A DNA stretch of 64,000 nt from Hetaerina americana (Eukaryota; Arthropoda; Insecta; Odonata; Calopterygidae). Positions 33,972 to 46,082 of this stretch are shown piece after piece (position 1 is the stretch's first letter; every line of letters begins with the position of its first letter). The stretch is taken from NCBI GenBank assembly GCA_022747635.1, contig JAKTNV010000662.1, positions 1-64,000 on the forward strand. The letters are read 5' to 3'. The notes beneath the pieces were generated by a model that was not told the origin of the DNA, searched no databases, and worked only from the letters and a program-made list of their open reading frames with translations. The position numbers and the translations under genes were made by a program.

Positions 33972-34268
33972 TGAATGTTTGAGGTCTATAGAAGGCATTT
34001 ATTTCATTTTTAGAAAATTTAATTTTTCACATTTTTCCATGAAAAGGGCCAATACTCGAGTGAAAATCTCACTCGACACAAATCAAACAAAAATGTTTCC
34101 ATGGTGTGAATTGTGGTTCATTTTCATCAAAAAAACAAAATTAAACCCAGATTAAATCCTGAAAGACAAGAAATGAGCATAAAAGATGCTTCAGCGCAAG
34201 TGTTATTGTTACTATAAGAGCCCAAATTTCTAAAAATATTGTTAAAAACCCCAATCTTTATTTTAGAG
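33972..34268. repeat. CTCGAG monomer 10 (last)
   Basis: Site at 34,055-34,060. Carries CTCACTCGACAC and GTGTGAATTGTGG, unlike the other CTCGAG units (CTCACTCAACAC), so the part after the site comes from another class. I saw no CTCGAG in the remaining 29.9 kb. Confidence 0.92.
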
Positions 34269-35829
34269 TGAATGTTTGCGGTGTATAGAAGGCAATAATT
34301 TCATTTTTAGAAAATTTAATTTTTCTCATTTCTCCATGAAAAGTGCCAATACCCCCCCCTTTGGGTTCTAGGTGAAAATCTCAGTCGACACAAATCAAAC
34401 AAAAACGTTTCCATGGTGTGTATTGTTGTTCATTTTCATCAAATAAATAAAATAAAACTCAGAATGAATCCTGAAAGACAAGAAATGAGCATAAAAGATG
34501 CTTCAGCGCAAGTGTTATTCTTATTATAAGAGCCCAAATTTCTAAAAATATTGCGAAAAACCACAATCTTCTGTTTTAGAGTGAATAATTGAGGTGTATA
34601 GAAGGCATTTATTTCATTTTTAGAACATTTAATTTTTTACATTTTTCCATGAAAAGTGCCAATACCCCCCCCCTTTGGGTTGTAGGTGAAAATTTCACTC
34701 GACACATATCAAACAAATATGTTTCCATGGTGTGTATTGTTGTTCATTTTCATCAAATAAACAAAATTAAACCCAAAATAAGTCCTGAAAAAGTAGAAAT
34801 GAGCATAAAAGATGCTTCAGCGCAAGTGTTATTCTTACTATTAGAGCCCAAATTTCTAAAAATATTGCGAAAAACCACAATCTTCTTTTTTAAGAGTGAA
34901 TGTTTGAGGTGTATAGAAGGCATTTATTTCATTTTTAGAAAATTTAATTTTTCACATTTTTCCATGAAAAGTGCCAATACCCCCCCCTTTGGGTTCTAGG
35001 TGAAAATCTCACTCGACACAAATCAAACAAAAATGTTTCCATGGTGTGTATTGTTGTTCATTTTCATCAAATAAACAAAAAAACCCAGAATTAATCCTAA
35101 AGACAAGAAATGAGCATAAAAGATGCTTCAGCGCAAGTTTTAATGTTACTAAAAGAGCCCAAATTTCTAAAAATATTGCGAAAAGCAACAATTTTCAGTT
35201 TTAGAGTGAATTTTGAGGTGTATAGAAGGCATTTATTTAATTTTTAGAAAATTTAATTTTTCAGATTTTTCCATGAAAAGTGCCAATACCCCCCCCTTTG
35301 GGTTCTAGGTGAAAATCTCAGTCGACACAAATCAAACAAAAACGTTTCCATGGTGTGTATTGTTGTTCATTTTCATCAAATAAATAAAATAAAACTCAGA
35401 ATAAATCCTGAAAGACAAGAATTGAGCATAAAAGATGCTTCAGCGCAAGTGTTATTTTTACTAAAAGTGCCAAACTTTCTAAAAATTTTGCGAAAAACAA
35501 CAATCTTCTATTTTAGAGTGAATGTTTGAGGTGTATAGAAGGCATTTATTTCATTTTTAGAAAATTTAATTTTTCTCATTTTTCCATGAAAAGTGCCAAT
35601 ACCCCCCCTTTCGGTTCTAGGTGAAAATCTCACTCGACACAAATCAAACAAAAATGTTTCCATGGTGTGTATTTTTGTTCATTTTCATCAAATAAACAAA
35701 AAAAACCCAGAATAAATCCTGAAGGACAAGAAATGAGCATAAAAGATGCTTCAGCGAAAGTGTTATTCTTACTATTAGAGCCCAAATTTCTAAAAATATT
35801 GCGAAAAACCACAATCTTCTTTTTTAGAG
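34269..35829. repeat. Region II right end
   Basis: Five units ending region II: a GGCAATAA unit; a divergent unit with GAATAATTGAGG, TAGAACATTTAA and GGGTTGTAGGTG; a type-2 unit; a CAAAAACGTTTCC unit; and the last TTTCGGTTC unit (TCGG at 35,611). An extra A in TTTTTTAAGAGTG near 34,892 shifts the reading frame and produces an artificially long open frame here. Confidence 0.87.
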
Positions 35830-38335
35830 TGAATGTTTGAGGTGTATAGAAGGCATTTATTTCATTTTTAGAAAATTTAATTTTTCACATTTTTCCATGA
35901 AAAGTGCCAATACCCCCCCCTTTGGGTTCTAGGTGAAAATCTCAGTCGACACAAATCAAACAAAAATGTTTCCATGGTGTGTATTGTTGTGCATTTTCAT
36001 CAAATAAACCAAATTAAACCCAGAATTAATCCTGAAAGACAAGAAATGAGCATAAAAGATGCTTCAGCGCAAGTGTTCATGTTACTAAAAGAGCCCAAAT
36101 TTCTAAAAAATATTGCGAAAAGCAACAATTTTCAGTTTTAGAGTGAATGTTTGAGGTGTATAGAAGGCATTTAATTCATTTTTAGAAAATTTAATTTTTC
36201 TCATTTTTCCCTGAAAAGTGCCAATACTTTGAGGCCTTTGGGTTCTAGGTGAAAATCTCACTCGACACAAATCAAACAAAAATGTTTCCATGGTGTGTAT
36301 TGTTGTTCATTTTCATCAAATAAACAAAATTAAACCCAGAATAAATCCTGAAAGACAAGAAATGAGCATAAAAGATGCTTCAGCGCAAGTGTTATTCTTA
36401 TTATAAGAGCCCAAATTTCTAAAAATATTGCGAAAAGCAACAATTTTCAGTTTTAGAGTGAATGTTTGAGGTGTATAGAAGGCATTTATTTAATTTTTGG
36501 AAAATTTAATTTTTCACATTTTTCCATGAAAAGTAGCAATACCCCCCCCTTTGGGTTCTAGGTGAAAATCTCAGTCGACACAAATCAAACAAAAATGTTT
36601 CCATGGTGTGTATTGTTGTTCATTTTCATCAAATAAATAAAATAAAACTCAGAATTAATCCTGAAAGACAAGAAATGAGCATAAAAGATGCTTCAGCGCA
36701 AGTGTTAATGTTACTAAAAGAGCCCAAATTTCTAAAAATATTGCGAAAAGCAACAATTTTCAGTTTTAGAGTGAATGTTTGAGGTGTATAGAAGGCATTT
36801 ATTTCATTTTTAGAAAATTTAATTTTTCACATTTTTCCATGAAAAGTGCCAATACCCCCCCCTTTGGGTTCTAGGTGAAAATCTCACTCGACACAAATCA
36901 AACAAAAATGTTTCCATGGTGTGTATTGTTGTTAATTTTCATCAAATAAACAAAATTAAACCCAGAATAAATCCTGAAAGACAAGAAATGAGCATAAAAG
37001 ATGCTTCAGCGCAAGTGTTATTCTTATTATAAGAGCCCAAATTTCTAAAAATATTGCGAAAAACCACAATCTTCTGTTTTAGAGTGAATGTTTGAGGTGT
37101 ATAAAAGGCATTTATTTCATTTTTAGAAAATTTAATTTTTCACATTTTTCCATGAAAAGTGCCAATACCCCCCCCTTTGGGTTCTAGGTGAAAATCTCAC
37201 TCGACACAAATCAAACAAAAATGTTTCCATGGTGTGTATTGTTGTTCATTTTCATCAAATAAACAAAATTAAACCCAGAATAAGTCCTGAAAAAGTAGAA
37301 ATGAGCATAAAAGATGCTTCAGCGCAAGTGTTATTCTTACTATTAGAGCCCAAATTTCTAAAAATATTGCGAAAAACCACAATCTTCTTTTTTAGAGTGA
37401 ATGTTTGAGGTGTATAGAAGGTATTTATTTCATTTTTAGAAAATTTAATTTTTCACATTTTTCCATGAAAAGGGCCAATACCCCCCCCTTTGGGTTCTAG
37501 GTGAAAATCTCACTCGACACAAATCAAACAAAAATGTTTTCATTGTGTGTATTGTGGTTCATTTTCATCAAATAAACAAAAAAAACCCAGAATTAATCCT
37601 GAAAGACAAGAAATGAGCATAAAAGATGCTTCAGCGCAAGTGTTAATGTTACTAAAAGAGCCCAAATTTCTAAAAATATTGCGAAAAGCAACAATTTTCA
37701 GTTTTAGAGTGAATGTTTGAGGTGTATAGAAGGCATTTATTTAATTTTTAGAAAATTTAATTTTTCACATTTTTCCATGAAAAGTGCCAATACCCCCCCC
37801 TTTGGGTTCTAGGTGAAAATCTCAGTCGACACAAATCAAACAAAAATGTTTCCATGGTGTGTATTGTTGTTCATTTTCATCAAATAAATAAAATAAAACT
37901 CAGAATAAATCCTGAAAGACAAGAAATGAGCATAAAAGATGCTTCAGCGCAAGTGTTATTGTTACTAAAAGAGCCAAAATTTCTAAAACTTTTGCGAAAA
38001 AACACAATCTTCTATTTTAGAGTGAATGTTTGAGGTGTATAGAAGGCATTTATTTCATTTTTAGAAAATTTAATTTTTCTCATTTTTCCATGAAAAGTGG
38101 CAATACCCCCCCCTTTGGGTTCTAGGTGAAAATCTCAGTCGACACAAATCAAACAAAAATGTTTCCATGGTGTGTATTGTTGTTCATTTTCATCAAATAA
38201 ATAAAATAAAACTCAGAATAAATCCTGAAAGACAAGAAATGAGCATAAAAGATGCTTCAGCGCAAGTGTTATTGTTACTAAAAGAGCCAAAATTTCTAAA
38301 ACTTTTGCGAAAAAACACAATCTTCTATTTTAGAG
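35830..38335. repeat. Eight-monomer tandem duplication, copy 1 (2,506 bp)
   Basis: Matched by the next 2,500 bp in unit order and rare variants: AAATAAACCAAATTAAAC at 36,002 and 38,505, an extra A in TCTAAAAAATATTGCG near 36,105 and 38,609, TTTGGAAAATTTAA, and GTTTTCATTGTGTG near 37,537 and 40,039. It also contains the unique CAATACTTTGAGGCCTTTGG stretch near 36,223. Confidence 0.87.
36223..36242. other. Unique replacement of the C-run by TTTGAGGCC
   Basis: Where other units have GCCAATA, eight C and TTTGGG, this unit reads CAATACTTTGAGGCCTTTGG, creating an AGGCCT (StuI-type) site. The equivalent unit in the second copy, near 38,729, has the normal C-run, so the change is recent or was repaired there. 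Confidence 0.85.
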
Positions 38336-40835
38336 TGAATGTTTGAGGTGTATAGAAGGCATTTATTTCATTTTTAGAAAATTTAATTTTTCTCATTTTT
38401 CCATGAAAAGTGGCAATACCCCCCCTTTGGTTCTAGGTGAAAATCTCAGTCGACACAAATCAAACAAAAATGTTTCCATGGTGTGTATTGTTGTGCATTT
38501 TCATCAAATAAACCAAATTAAACCCAGAATAAATCCTGAAAGACAAGAAATGAGCATAAAAGATGCTTCAGCGCAAGTGTTCATGTTACTAAAAGAGCCC
38601 AAATTTCTAAAAAATATTGCGAAAAGCAACAATTTTCAGTTTTAGAGTGAATGTTTGAGGTGTATAGAAGGCATTTAATTCATTTTTAGAAAATTTAATT
38701 TTTCTCATTTTTCCCTGAAAAGTGCCAATACCCCCCCCTTTGGGTTCTAGGTGAAAATCTCACTCGACACAAATCAAACAAAAATGTTTCCATGGTGTGT
38801 ATTGTTGTTCATTTTCATCAAATAAACACAATTAAACCCAGAATAAATCCTGAAAGACAAGAAATGAGCATAAAAGATGCTTCAGCGCAAGTGTTATTCT
38901 TATTATAAGAGCCCAAATTTCTAAAAATATTGCGAAAAGCAACAATTTTCAGTTTTAGAGTGAATGTTTGAGGTGTATAGAAGGCATTTATTTAATTTTT
39001 GGAAAATTTAATTTTTCACATTTTTCCATGAAAAGTAGCAATACCCCCCCTTTGGGTTCTAGGTGAAAATCTCAGTCGACACAAATCAAACAAAAATGTA
39101 TCCATGGTGTGTATTGTTGTTCATTTTCATCAAATAAATAAAATAAAACTCAGAATAAATCCTGAAAGACAAGAAATGAGCATTAAAGATGCTTCAGCGC
39201 AAGTGTTAATGTTACTAAAAGAGCCCAAATTTCTAAAAATATTGCGAAAAGCAACAATTTTCAGTTTTAGAGTGAATGTTTGAGGTGTATAGAAGGCATT
39301 TATTTCATTTTTAGAAAATTTAATTTTTCACATTTTTCCATGAAAAGTGCCAATACCCCCCCCTTTGGGTTCTAGGTGAAAATCTCACTCGACACAAATC
39401 AAACAAAAATGTTTCCATGGTGTGTATTGTTGTTCATTTTCATCAAATAAACAAAATTAAACCCAGAATAAATCCTGAAAGACAAGAAATGAGCATAAAA
39501 GATGCTTCAGCGCAAGTGTTATTCTTATTATAAGAGCCAAAATTTCTAAAAATATTGCGAAAAACCACAATCTTCTGTTTTAGAGTGAATGTTTGAGGTG
39601 TATAGAAGGCATTTATTTCATTTTTAGAAAATTTAATTTTTCACATTTTTCCATTAAAAGTGCCAATACCCCCCCCTTTGGGTTCTAGGTGAAAATCTCA
39701 CTCGACACAAATCAAACAAAAATGTTTCCATGGTGTGTATTGTTGTTCATTTTCATCAAATAAACAAAATTAAACCCAGAATAAGTCCTGAAAAAGTAGA
39801 AATGATCATAAAAGATGCTTCAGCGCAAGTGTTATTCTTACTATTAGAGCCCAAATTTCTAAAAATATTGCGAAAAACCACAATCTTCTTTTTTAGAGTG
39901 AATGTTTGAGGTGTATAGAAGGTATTTATTTCATTTTTAGAAAATTTAATTTTTCACATTTTTCCATGAAAAGGGCCAATACCCCCCCCTTTGGGTTCTA
40001 GGTGAAAATCTCACTCGACACAAATCAAACAAAAATGTTTTCATTGTGTGTATTGTGGTTCATTTTCATCAAATAAACAAAAAAACCCAGAATTAATCCT
40101 GAAAGACAAGAAATGAGCATAAAAGATGCTTCAGCGCAAGTGTTAATGTTACTAAAAGAGCCCAAATTTCTAAAAATATTGCGAAAAGCAACAATTTTCA
40201 GTTTTAGAGTGAATGTTTGAGGTGTATAGAAGGCATTTATTTAATTTTTAGAAAATTTAATTTTTCACATTTTTCCATGAAAAGTGCCAATACCCCCCCC
40301 TTTGGGTTCTAGGTGAAAATCTCAGTCGATACAAATCAAACAAAAATGTTTCCATGGTGTGTATTGTTGTTCATTTTCATCAAATAAATAAAATAAAACT
40401 CAGAATAAATCCTGAAAAACAAGAAATGAGCATAAAAGATGCTTCAGCGCAAGTGTTATTGTTACTAAAAGAGCCAAAATTTCTAAAACTTTTGCGAAAA
40501 AACACAATCTTCTATTTTAGAGTGAATGTTTGAGGTGTATAGAAGGCATTTATTTCATTTTTAGAAAATTTAATTTTTCTCATTTTTCCATGAAAAGTGG
40601 CAATACCCCCCCCTTTGGGTTCTAGGTGAAAATCTCACTCGACACTAATCAAACAAAAATGTTTCCATGGTGTGTATTGTTGTTCATTTTCATCAAATAA
40701 ATAAAATAAAACTCAGAATAAATCCTGAAAGACAAGAAATGAGCATAAAAGATGCTTCAGCGCAAGTGTTATTGTTACTAAAAGAGCCAAAATTTCTAAA
40801 ACTTTTGCGAAAAAACACAATCTTCTATTTTAGAG
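38336..40835. repeat. Eight-monomer tandem duplication, copy 2 (2,500 bp)
   Basis: Second copy of 35,830-38,335. Differences include AAATGTATCCATGG near 39,097, GAGCATTAAAG near 39,179, CCATTAAAAGTGCC near 39,652, AAATGATCAT near 39,802 and CAGTCGATAC near 40,323. The last four are also found in region III repeats, linking this copy to them. Confidence 0.87.
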
Positions 40836-41459
40836 TGAATGTTTGAGGTGTATAGAAGGCATTTATTTCATTTTTAGAAAATTTAATTTTTCTCATTTTT
40901 CCATGAAAAGTGGCAATACCCCCCCCTTTGGGTTCTAGGTGAAAATCTCAGTCGACACAAATCAAAAAAAAATGTTTCCATGGTGTGTATTGTTGTTCAT
41001 TTTCATCAAATAAACAAAATTAAACCCAGAATAAGTCCTGAAAAAGTAGAAATGAGCATAAAAGATGCTTCAGCGCAAGTGTTATTCTTACTATTAGAGC
41101 CCAAATTTCTAAAAATATTGCGAAAAACCACAATCTTCTTTTTTAGAATGAATGTTTGAGGTTTATAGAAGGCATTTATTTCATTTTTAGAAAATTTAAT
41201 TTTTCACATTTTTCCATGAAAAGGGCCAATACCCCCCCCTTTGGGTTCTAGGTGAAAATCTCACTCGACACAAATCAAACAAAAATGTTTCCATGGTGTG
41301 TATTGTGGTTCATTTTCATCAAATAAACAAAAAAACCCAGAATTAATCCTGAAAGACAAGAAATGAGCATAAAAGATGCTTCAGCGCAAGTGTTAATGTT
41401 ACTAAAAGAGCCCAAATTTCTAAAAATATTGCGAAAAGCAACAATTTTCAGTTTTAGAG
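40836..41459. repeat. Region III satellite, two units before the first long repeat
   Basis: A unit with a CAAAAAAAAATG-type A-run and AATAAGTCC middle box, then a GGGCCAATA/TTGTGGTTC unit with type-2 end. The same pair precedes the truncated unit at 53,819. GAGGTTTATAG near 41,158 is private. Confidence 0.87.
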
Positions 41460-41707
41460 TGAATGTTTGAGGTGTATAGAAGCCCCTTTGGGTTCTAGGT
41501 GAAAATCTCACTCGACACAAATCAAACAAAAATGTTTCCATGGTGTGTATTGTTGTTCATTTTCATCAAATAAACAAAATTAAACCCAGAATAAATCCTG
41601 AAAGACAAGAAATGAGCATAAAAGATGCTTCAGCGCAAGTGTTATTCTTATTATAAGAGCCCAAATTTCTAAAAATATTGCGAAAAACCACAATCTTTAT
41701 TTTAGAG
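41460..41707. repeat. Truncated monomer 14 (64-bp deletion)
   Basis: 248 bp; junction after 41,482. First unit of the first region III higher-order repeat. Its 3' box ends CCACAATCTTTATTTTAG, a region III version. Confidence 0.92.
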
Positions 41708-42958
41708 TGAATGTTTGCGGTGTATAGAAGGCATTTATTTCATTTTTAGAACATTTAATTTTTCTCATTTCTCCATGAAAAGTGCCAATACCCCCCCCTT
41801 TGGGTTTTAGGTGAAAATCTCACTCGACACAAATCAAACAAATATGTTTCCATGGTGTGTATTGTTGTTCATTTTCATCAAATAAACAAAATTAAACCCA
41901 GAATAAATCCTGAAAGACAAGAAATGAGCATAAAAGATGCTTCAGCGCAAGTGTTATTCTTACTATAAGAGCCCAAATTTCTAAAAATATTGCGAAAAGC
42001 AACAATTTTCAGTTTTAGAGTGAATGTTTGAGGTGTATAGAAGGCATTTATTTCATTTTTAGAAAATTTAATTTTTCACATTTTTCCATGAAAAGCGCCA
42101 ATACCCCCCCCTTTGGGTTCTAGGTGAAAATCTCACTACACACAAATCAAACAAAAATGTTTCCATGGTGTGTATTGTTGTTCATTTTCATCAAATAAAC
42201 AAAAAAAACCCAGAATTAATCCTGAAAGACAAGAAATGAGCATAAAAGATGCTTCAGTGCAAGTGTTAATAATACTAAAAGAGCCCAAATTTCTAAAAAT
42301 ATTGTTTAAAGCAACAATTTTCAGTTTTAGAGTGAATGTTTGAGGTGTATAGAAGGCATTTATTTAATTTTTAGAAAATTTAATTTTTCAGATTTTTCCA
42401 TGAAAAGTGCCAATACCCCCTCCTTTGGGTTCTAGGTGAAAATCTCACTTGACGCAAATCAAACAAAAATGTTTCCATGGTGTGTATTGTTGTTCATTTT
42501 CATCAAATAAATAAAATAAAACTCAAAATAAATCCTGAAAGACAAGAATTGAGCATAAAAGATGCTTCAGCGCAAGTGTTATTCTTATTATAAGAGCCCA
42601 AATTTCTAAAAATATTGCGAAAAACCACAATCTTCTGTTTTAGAGTGAATGTTTGAGGTGTATAGAAGGCATTTATTTCATTTTTAGAAAATTTAATTTT
42701 TCATATTTTTCCATGAAAAGTGCCAATACCCCCCCCTTTGGGTTCTAGGTGAAAATCTCACTCGACACAAATCAAACAAAAATGTTTCCATGGTGTGTAT
42801 TGTTGTTCATTTTCATCAAATAAACAAAATTAAACCCAGAATAAGTCCTGAAAAAGTAGAAATGAGCATAAAAGATGCTTCAGCGCAAGTGTTATTCTTA
42901 CTATTAGAGCCCAAATTTCTAAAAATATTGCGAAAAACCACAATCTTCTTTTTTAGAG

Positions 42959-45900
42959 TGAATGTTTGAGGTGTATAGAAGGCATTTATTTCATTTTTAG
43001 AAAATTTTATTTTTCACATTTTTCCATGAAAAGGGCCAATACCCCCTCCTTTGGGTTCTAGGTGAAAATCTCACTCGACACAAATCAAACAAAAATAATT
43101 CCATGGTGTGTATTGTTGTGCATTTTCATCAAATAAACAAAATTAAACCCAGAATTAATCCTGAAAGACAAGAAATGAGCATAAAAGATGCTTCAGCGCA
43201 AGTGTTAATGTTACTAAAAGAGCCCAAATTTCTAAAAATATTGCGAAAAGCAACAATTTTCAGTTTTAGAGTAAATGTTTCAGGTGTATAGAAGTTATTT
43301 ATTACATTTTTAGAAAATTTAATTTTTCACATTTTTCCATGAAAAGTGCCAATACCCCCCCCTTTGGGTTCTAGGTGAAAATCTCACTCGACACAAATCA
43401 AACAAAAATGTTTCCATGGTGTGTATTGTTGTTCATTTTCATCAAATAAACAAAAAAACCCAGAATAAATCCTGAATAACAAGAAATGAGCATAAAAGAT
43501 ACTTCAGCGCAAGTGTTAATGTTACTAAAAGAGCCCAAATTTCTAAAAATATTGCGAAAAGCAACAATTTTCAGTTTTAGAGTGAATGTTTGAGGTGTAT
43601 AGAAGGCATTTAATTCATTTTTAGAAAATTTAATTTTTCTCATTTTTCCCTGAAAAGTGCCAATACCCCCCCCTTTGGGTTCTAGGTGAAAATCTCACTC
43701 GACACAAATCAAACAAAAATGTTTCCATGGTGTGTATTGTTGTTCATTTTCATCAAATAAACAAAATTAAACCCAGAATAAATCCTGAAAGACAAGAAAT
43801 GAGCATAAAAGATGCTTCAGCGCAAGTGTTATTCTTACTATTAGAGCCCAAATTTCTAAAAATATTGCGAAAAACCACAATCTTCTTTTTTAGAGTGAAT
43901 GTTTGAGGTGTATAGAAGGCATTTATTTCATTTTTAGAAAATTTAATTTTTCACATTTTTCCATGAAAAGGGCCAATACCCCCCCCTTTGGGTTCTAGGT
44001 GAAAATCTCACTCGACACAAATCAAACAAAAATGTTTCCATGGTGTGTATTGTGGTTCATTTTCATCAAATAAACAAAAAAAACCCAGAATTAATCCTGA
44101 AAGACAAGAAATGAGCATAAAAGATGCTTCAGCGCAAGTGTTCATGTTACTAAAAGAGCCCAAATTTCTAAAAATATTGCGAAAGCAACAATTTTCAGTT
44201 TTAGAGTGAATGTTTGAGGTGTATAGAAGGCATTTAATTCATTTTTAGAAAATTTAATTTTTCTCATTTTTCCCTGAAAAGTGCCAATACCCCCCCCTTT
44301 GGGTTCTAGGTGAAAATCTCACTCGACACAAATCAAACAAAAATGTTTCCATGGTGTGTATTGTTGTTCATTTTCATCAAATAAACAAAATTAAACCCAG
44401 AATAAATCCTGAAAGACAAGAAATGAGCATAAAAGATGCTTCAGCGCAAGTGTTATTCTTATTATAAGAGCCCAAATTTCTAAAAATATTGCGAAAAGCA
44501 ACAATTTTCAGTTTTAGAGTGAATGTTTGAGGTGTATAGAAGGCATTTATTTAATTTTTGGATAATTTAAATTTTCACATTTTTCCATGAAAAGTGCCAA
44601 TACCCCCCCCTTTGGGTTCTAGGTGAAAATCTCAGTCGACACAAATCAAACAAAAACGTTTCCATGGTGTGTATTGTTGTTCATTTTCATCAAATAAATA
44701 AAATAAAACTCAGAATAAATCCTGAAAGACAAGAAATGAGCATAAAAGATGCTTCAGCGCAAGTGTTATTCTTATTATAAGAGCCCAAATTTCTAAAAAT
44801 ATTGCGAAAAACCACAATCCTCTTTTTTAGAGTGAATGTTTGAGGTGTATAGAAGGCATTTATTTCATTTTAAGAAAATTTAATTTTTCACATTTTTCCA
44901 TGAAAAGTGCCAATACCCCCCCCTTTGGGTTCTAGGTGAAAATCTCACTCGACACAAATCAAACAAAAATGTTTCCATGGTGTGTATTGTTGTTCATTTT
45001 CATCAAATAAACAAAAAAAACCCAGAATTAATCCTGAAAGACAAGAAATGAGCATAAAAGATGCTTCAGCGCAAGTGTTAATGTTACTAAAAGAGCCCAA
45101 ATTTCTAAAAATATTGCGAAAAGCAACAATTTTCAGTTTTAGAGTGAATGTTTGAAGTGTATAGAAGGCATTTATTTAATTTTTAGAAAATTTAATTTTT
45201 CTCATTTTTCCCTGAAAAGTGCCAATACCCCCCCCTTTGGGTTCTAGGTGAAAATCTCACTCGACACAAATCAAACAAAAATGTTTCCATGGTGTGTATT
45301 GTGGTTCATTTTCATCAAATAAACAAAATTAAACCCAGAATAAATCCTGAAAGACAAGAATTGAGCATAAAAGATGCTTCAGCGCAAGTGTTATTGTTAC
45401 TATTAGAGCCCAAATTTCTAAAAATATTGCGAAAAACCACAATCTTCTTTTTTAGAGTGAATGTTTGAGGTGTATAGAAGGTATTTATTTCATTTTTAGA
45501 AAATTTAATTTTTCACATTTTTCCATGAAAAGGGCCAATACCCCCCCCTTTGGGTTCTAGGTGAAAATCTCAATCGACACAAATCAAACAAAAATGTTTT
45601 CATTGTGTGTATTGTGGTTCATTTTCATCAAATAAACAAAAAAAACCCAGAATTAATCCTGAAAGACAAGAAATGAGCATAAAAGATGCTTCAGCGCAAG
45701 TGTTAATGTTACTAAAAGAGCCCAAATTTCTAAAAATATTGCGAAAAGCAACAATTTTCAGTTTTAGAGTGAATGTTTGAGGTGTATAGAAGGCATTTAT
45801 TTAATTTTTAGAAAATTTAATTTTTCACATTTTTCCATGAAAAGTGCCAATACCCCCCCCTTTGGGTTCTAGGTGAAAATCTCACTCGACACAAATCAAA

Positions 45901-46082
45901 CAAAAATGTTTCCATGGTGTGTATTGTTGTTCATTTTCATCAAATAAACAAAATTAAACCCAGAATAAGTCCTGAAAAAGTAGAAATGAGCATAAAAGAT
46001 GCTTCAGCGCAAGTGTTATTCTTACTATTAGAGCCCAAATTTCTAAAAATATTGCGAAAAACCACAATCTTCTTTTTTAGAG
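42959..46082. repeat. Ten-monomer tandem duplication inside region III copy 1, first copy
   Basis: Offsets to the following block are constant at 3,123-3,124 bp: AAAATAATTCC, GATACTTCAGC, a single-A loss in ATTGCGAAAGCAAC (near 44,178 and 47,302), TTTTTGGATAATTTAAATTT, CAATCCTCTTTTTTAG and TTTGAAGTGTATAG all recur in order. The unit near 45,301-45,470 is a hybrid (GTTATTGTTACTATTAGAG), marking a lost monomer relative to the second copy. Confidence 0.86.

Noticed and set aside
34589..34999. The longest open frame (136 residues)
   Set aside because: It runs across a monomer junction only because an extra A near 34,892 shifts the frame past the usual stop. The two parts are the same repeat translated twice.
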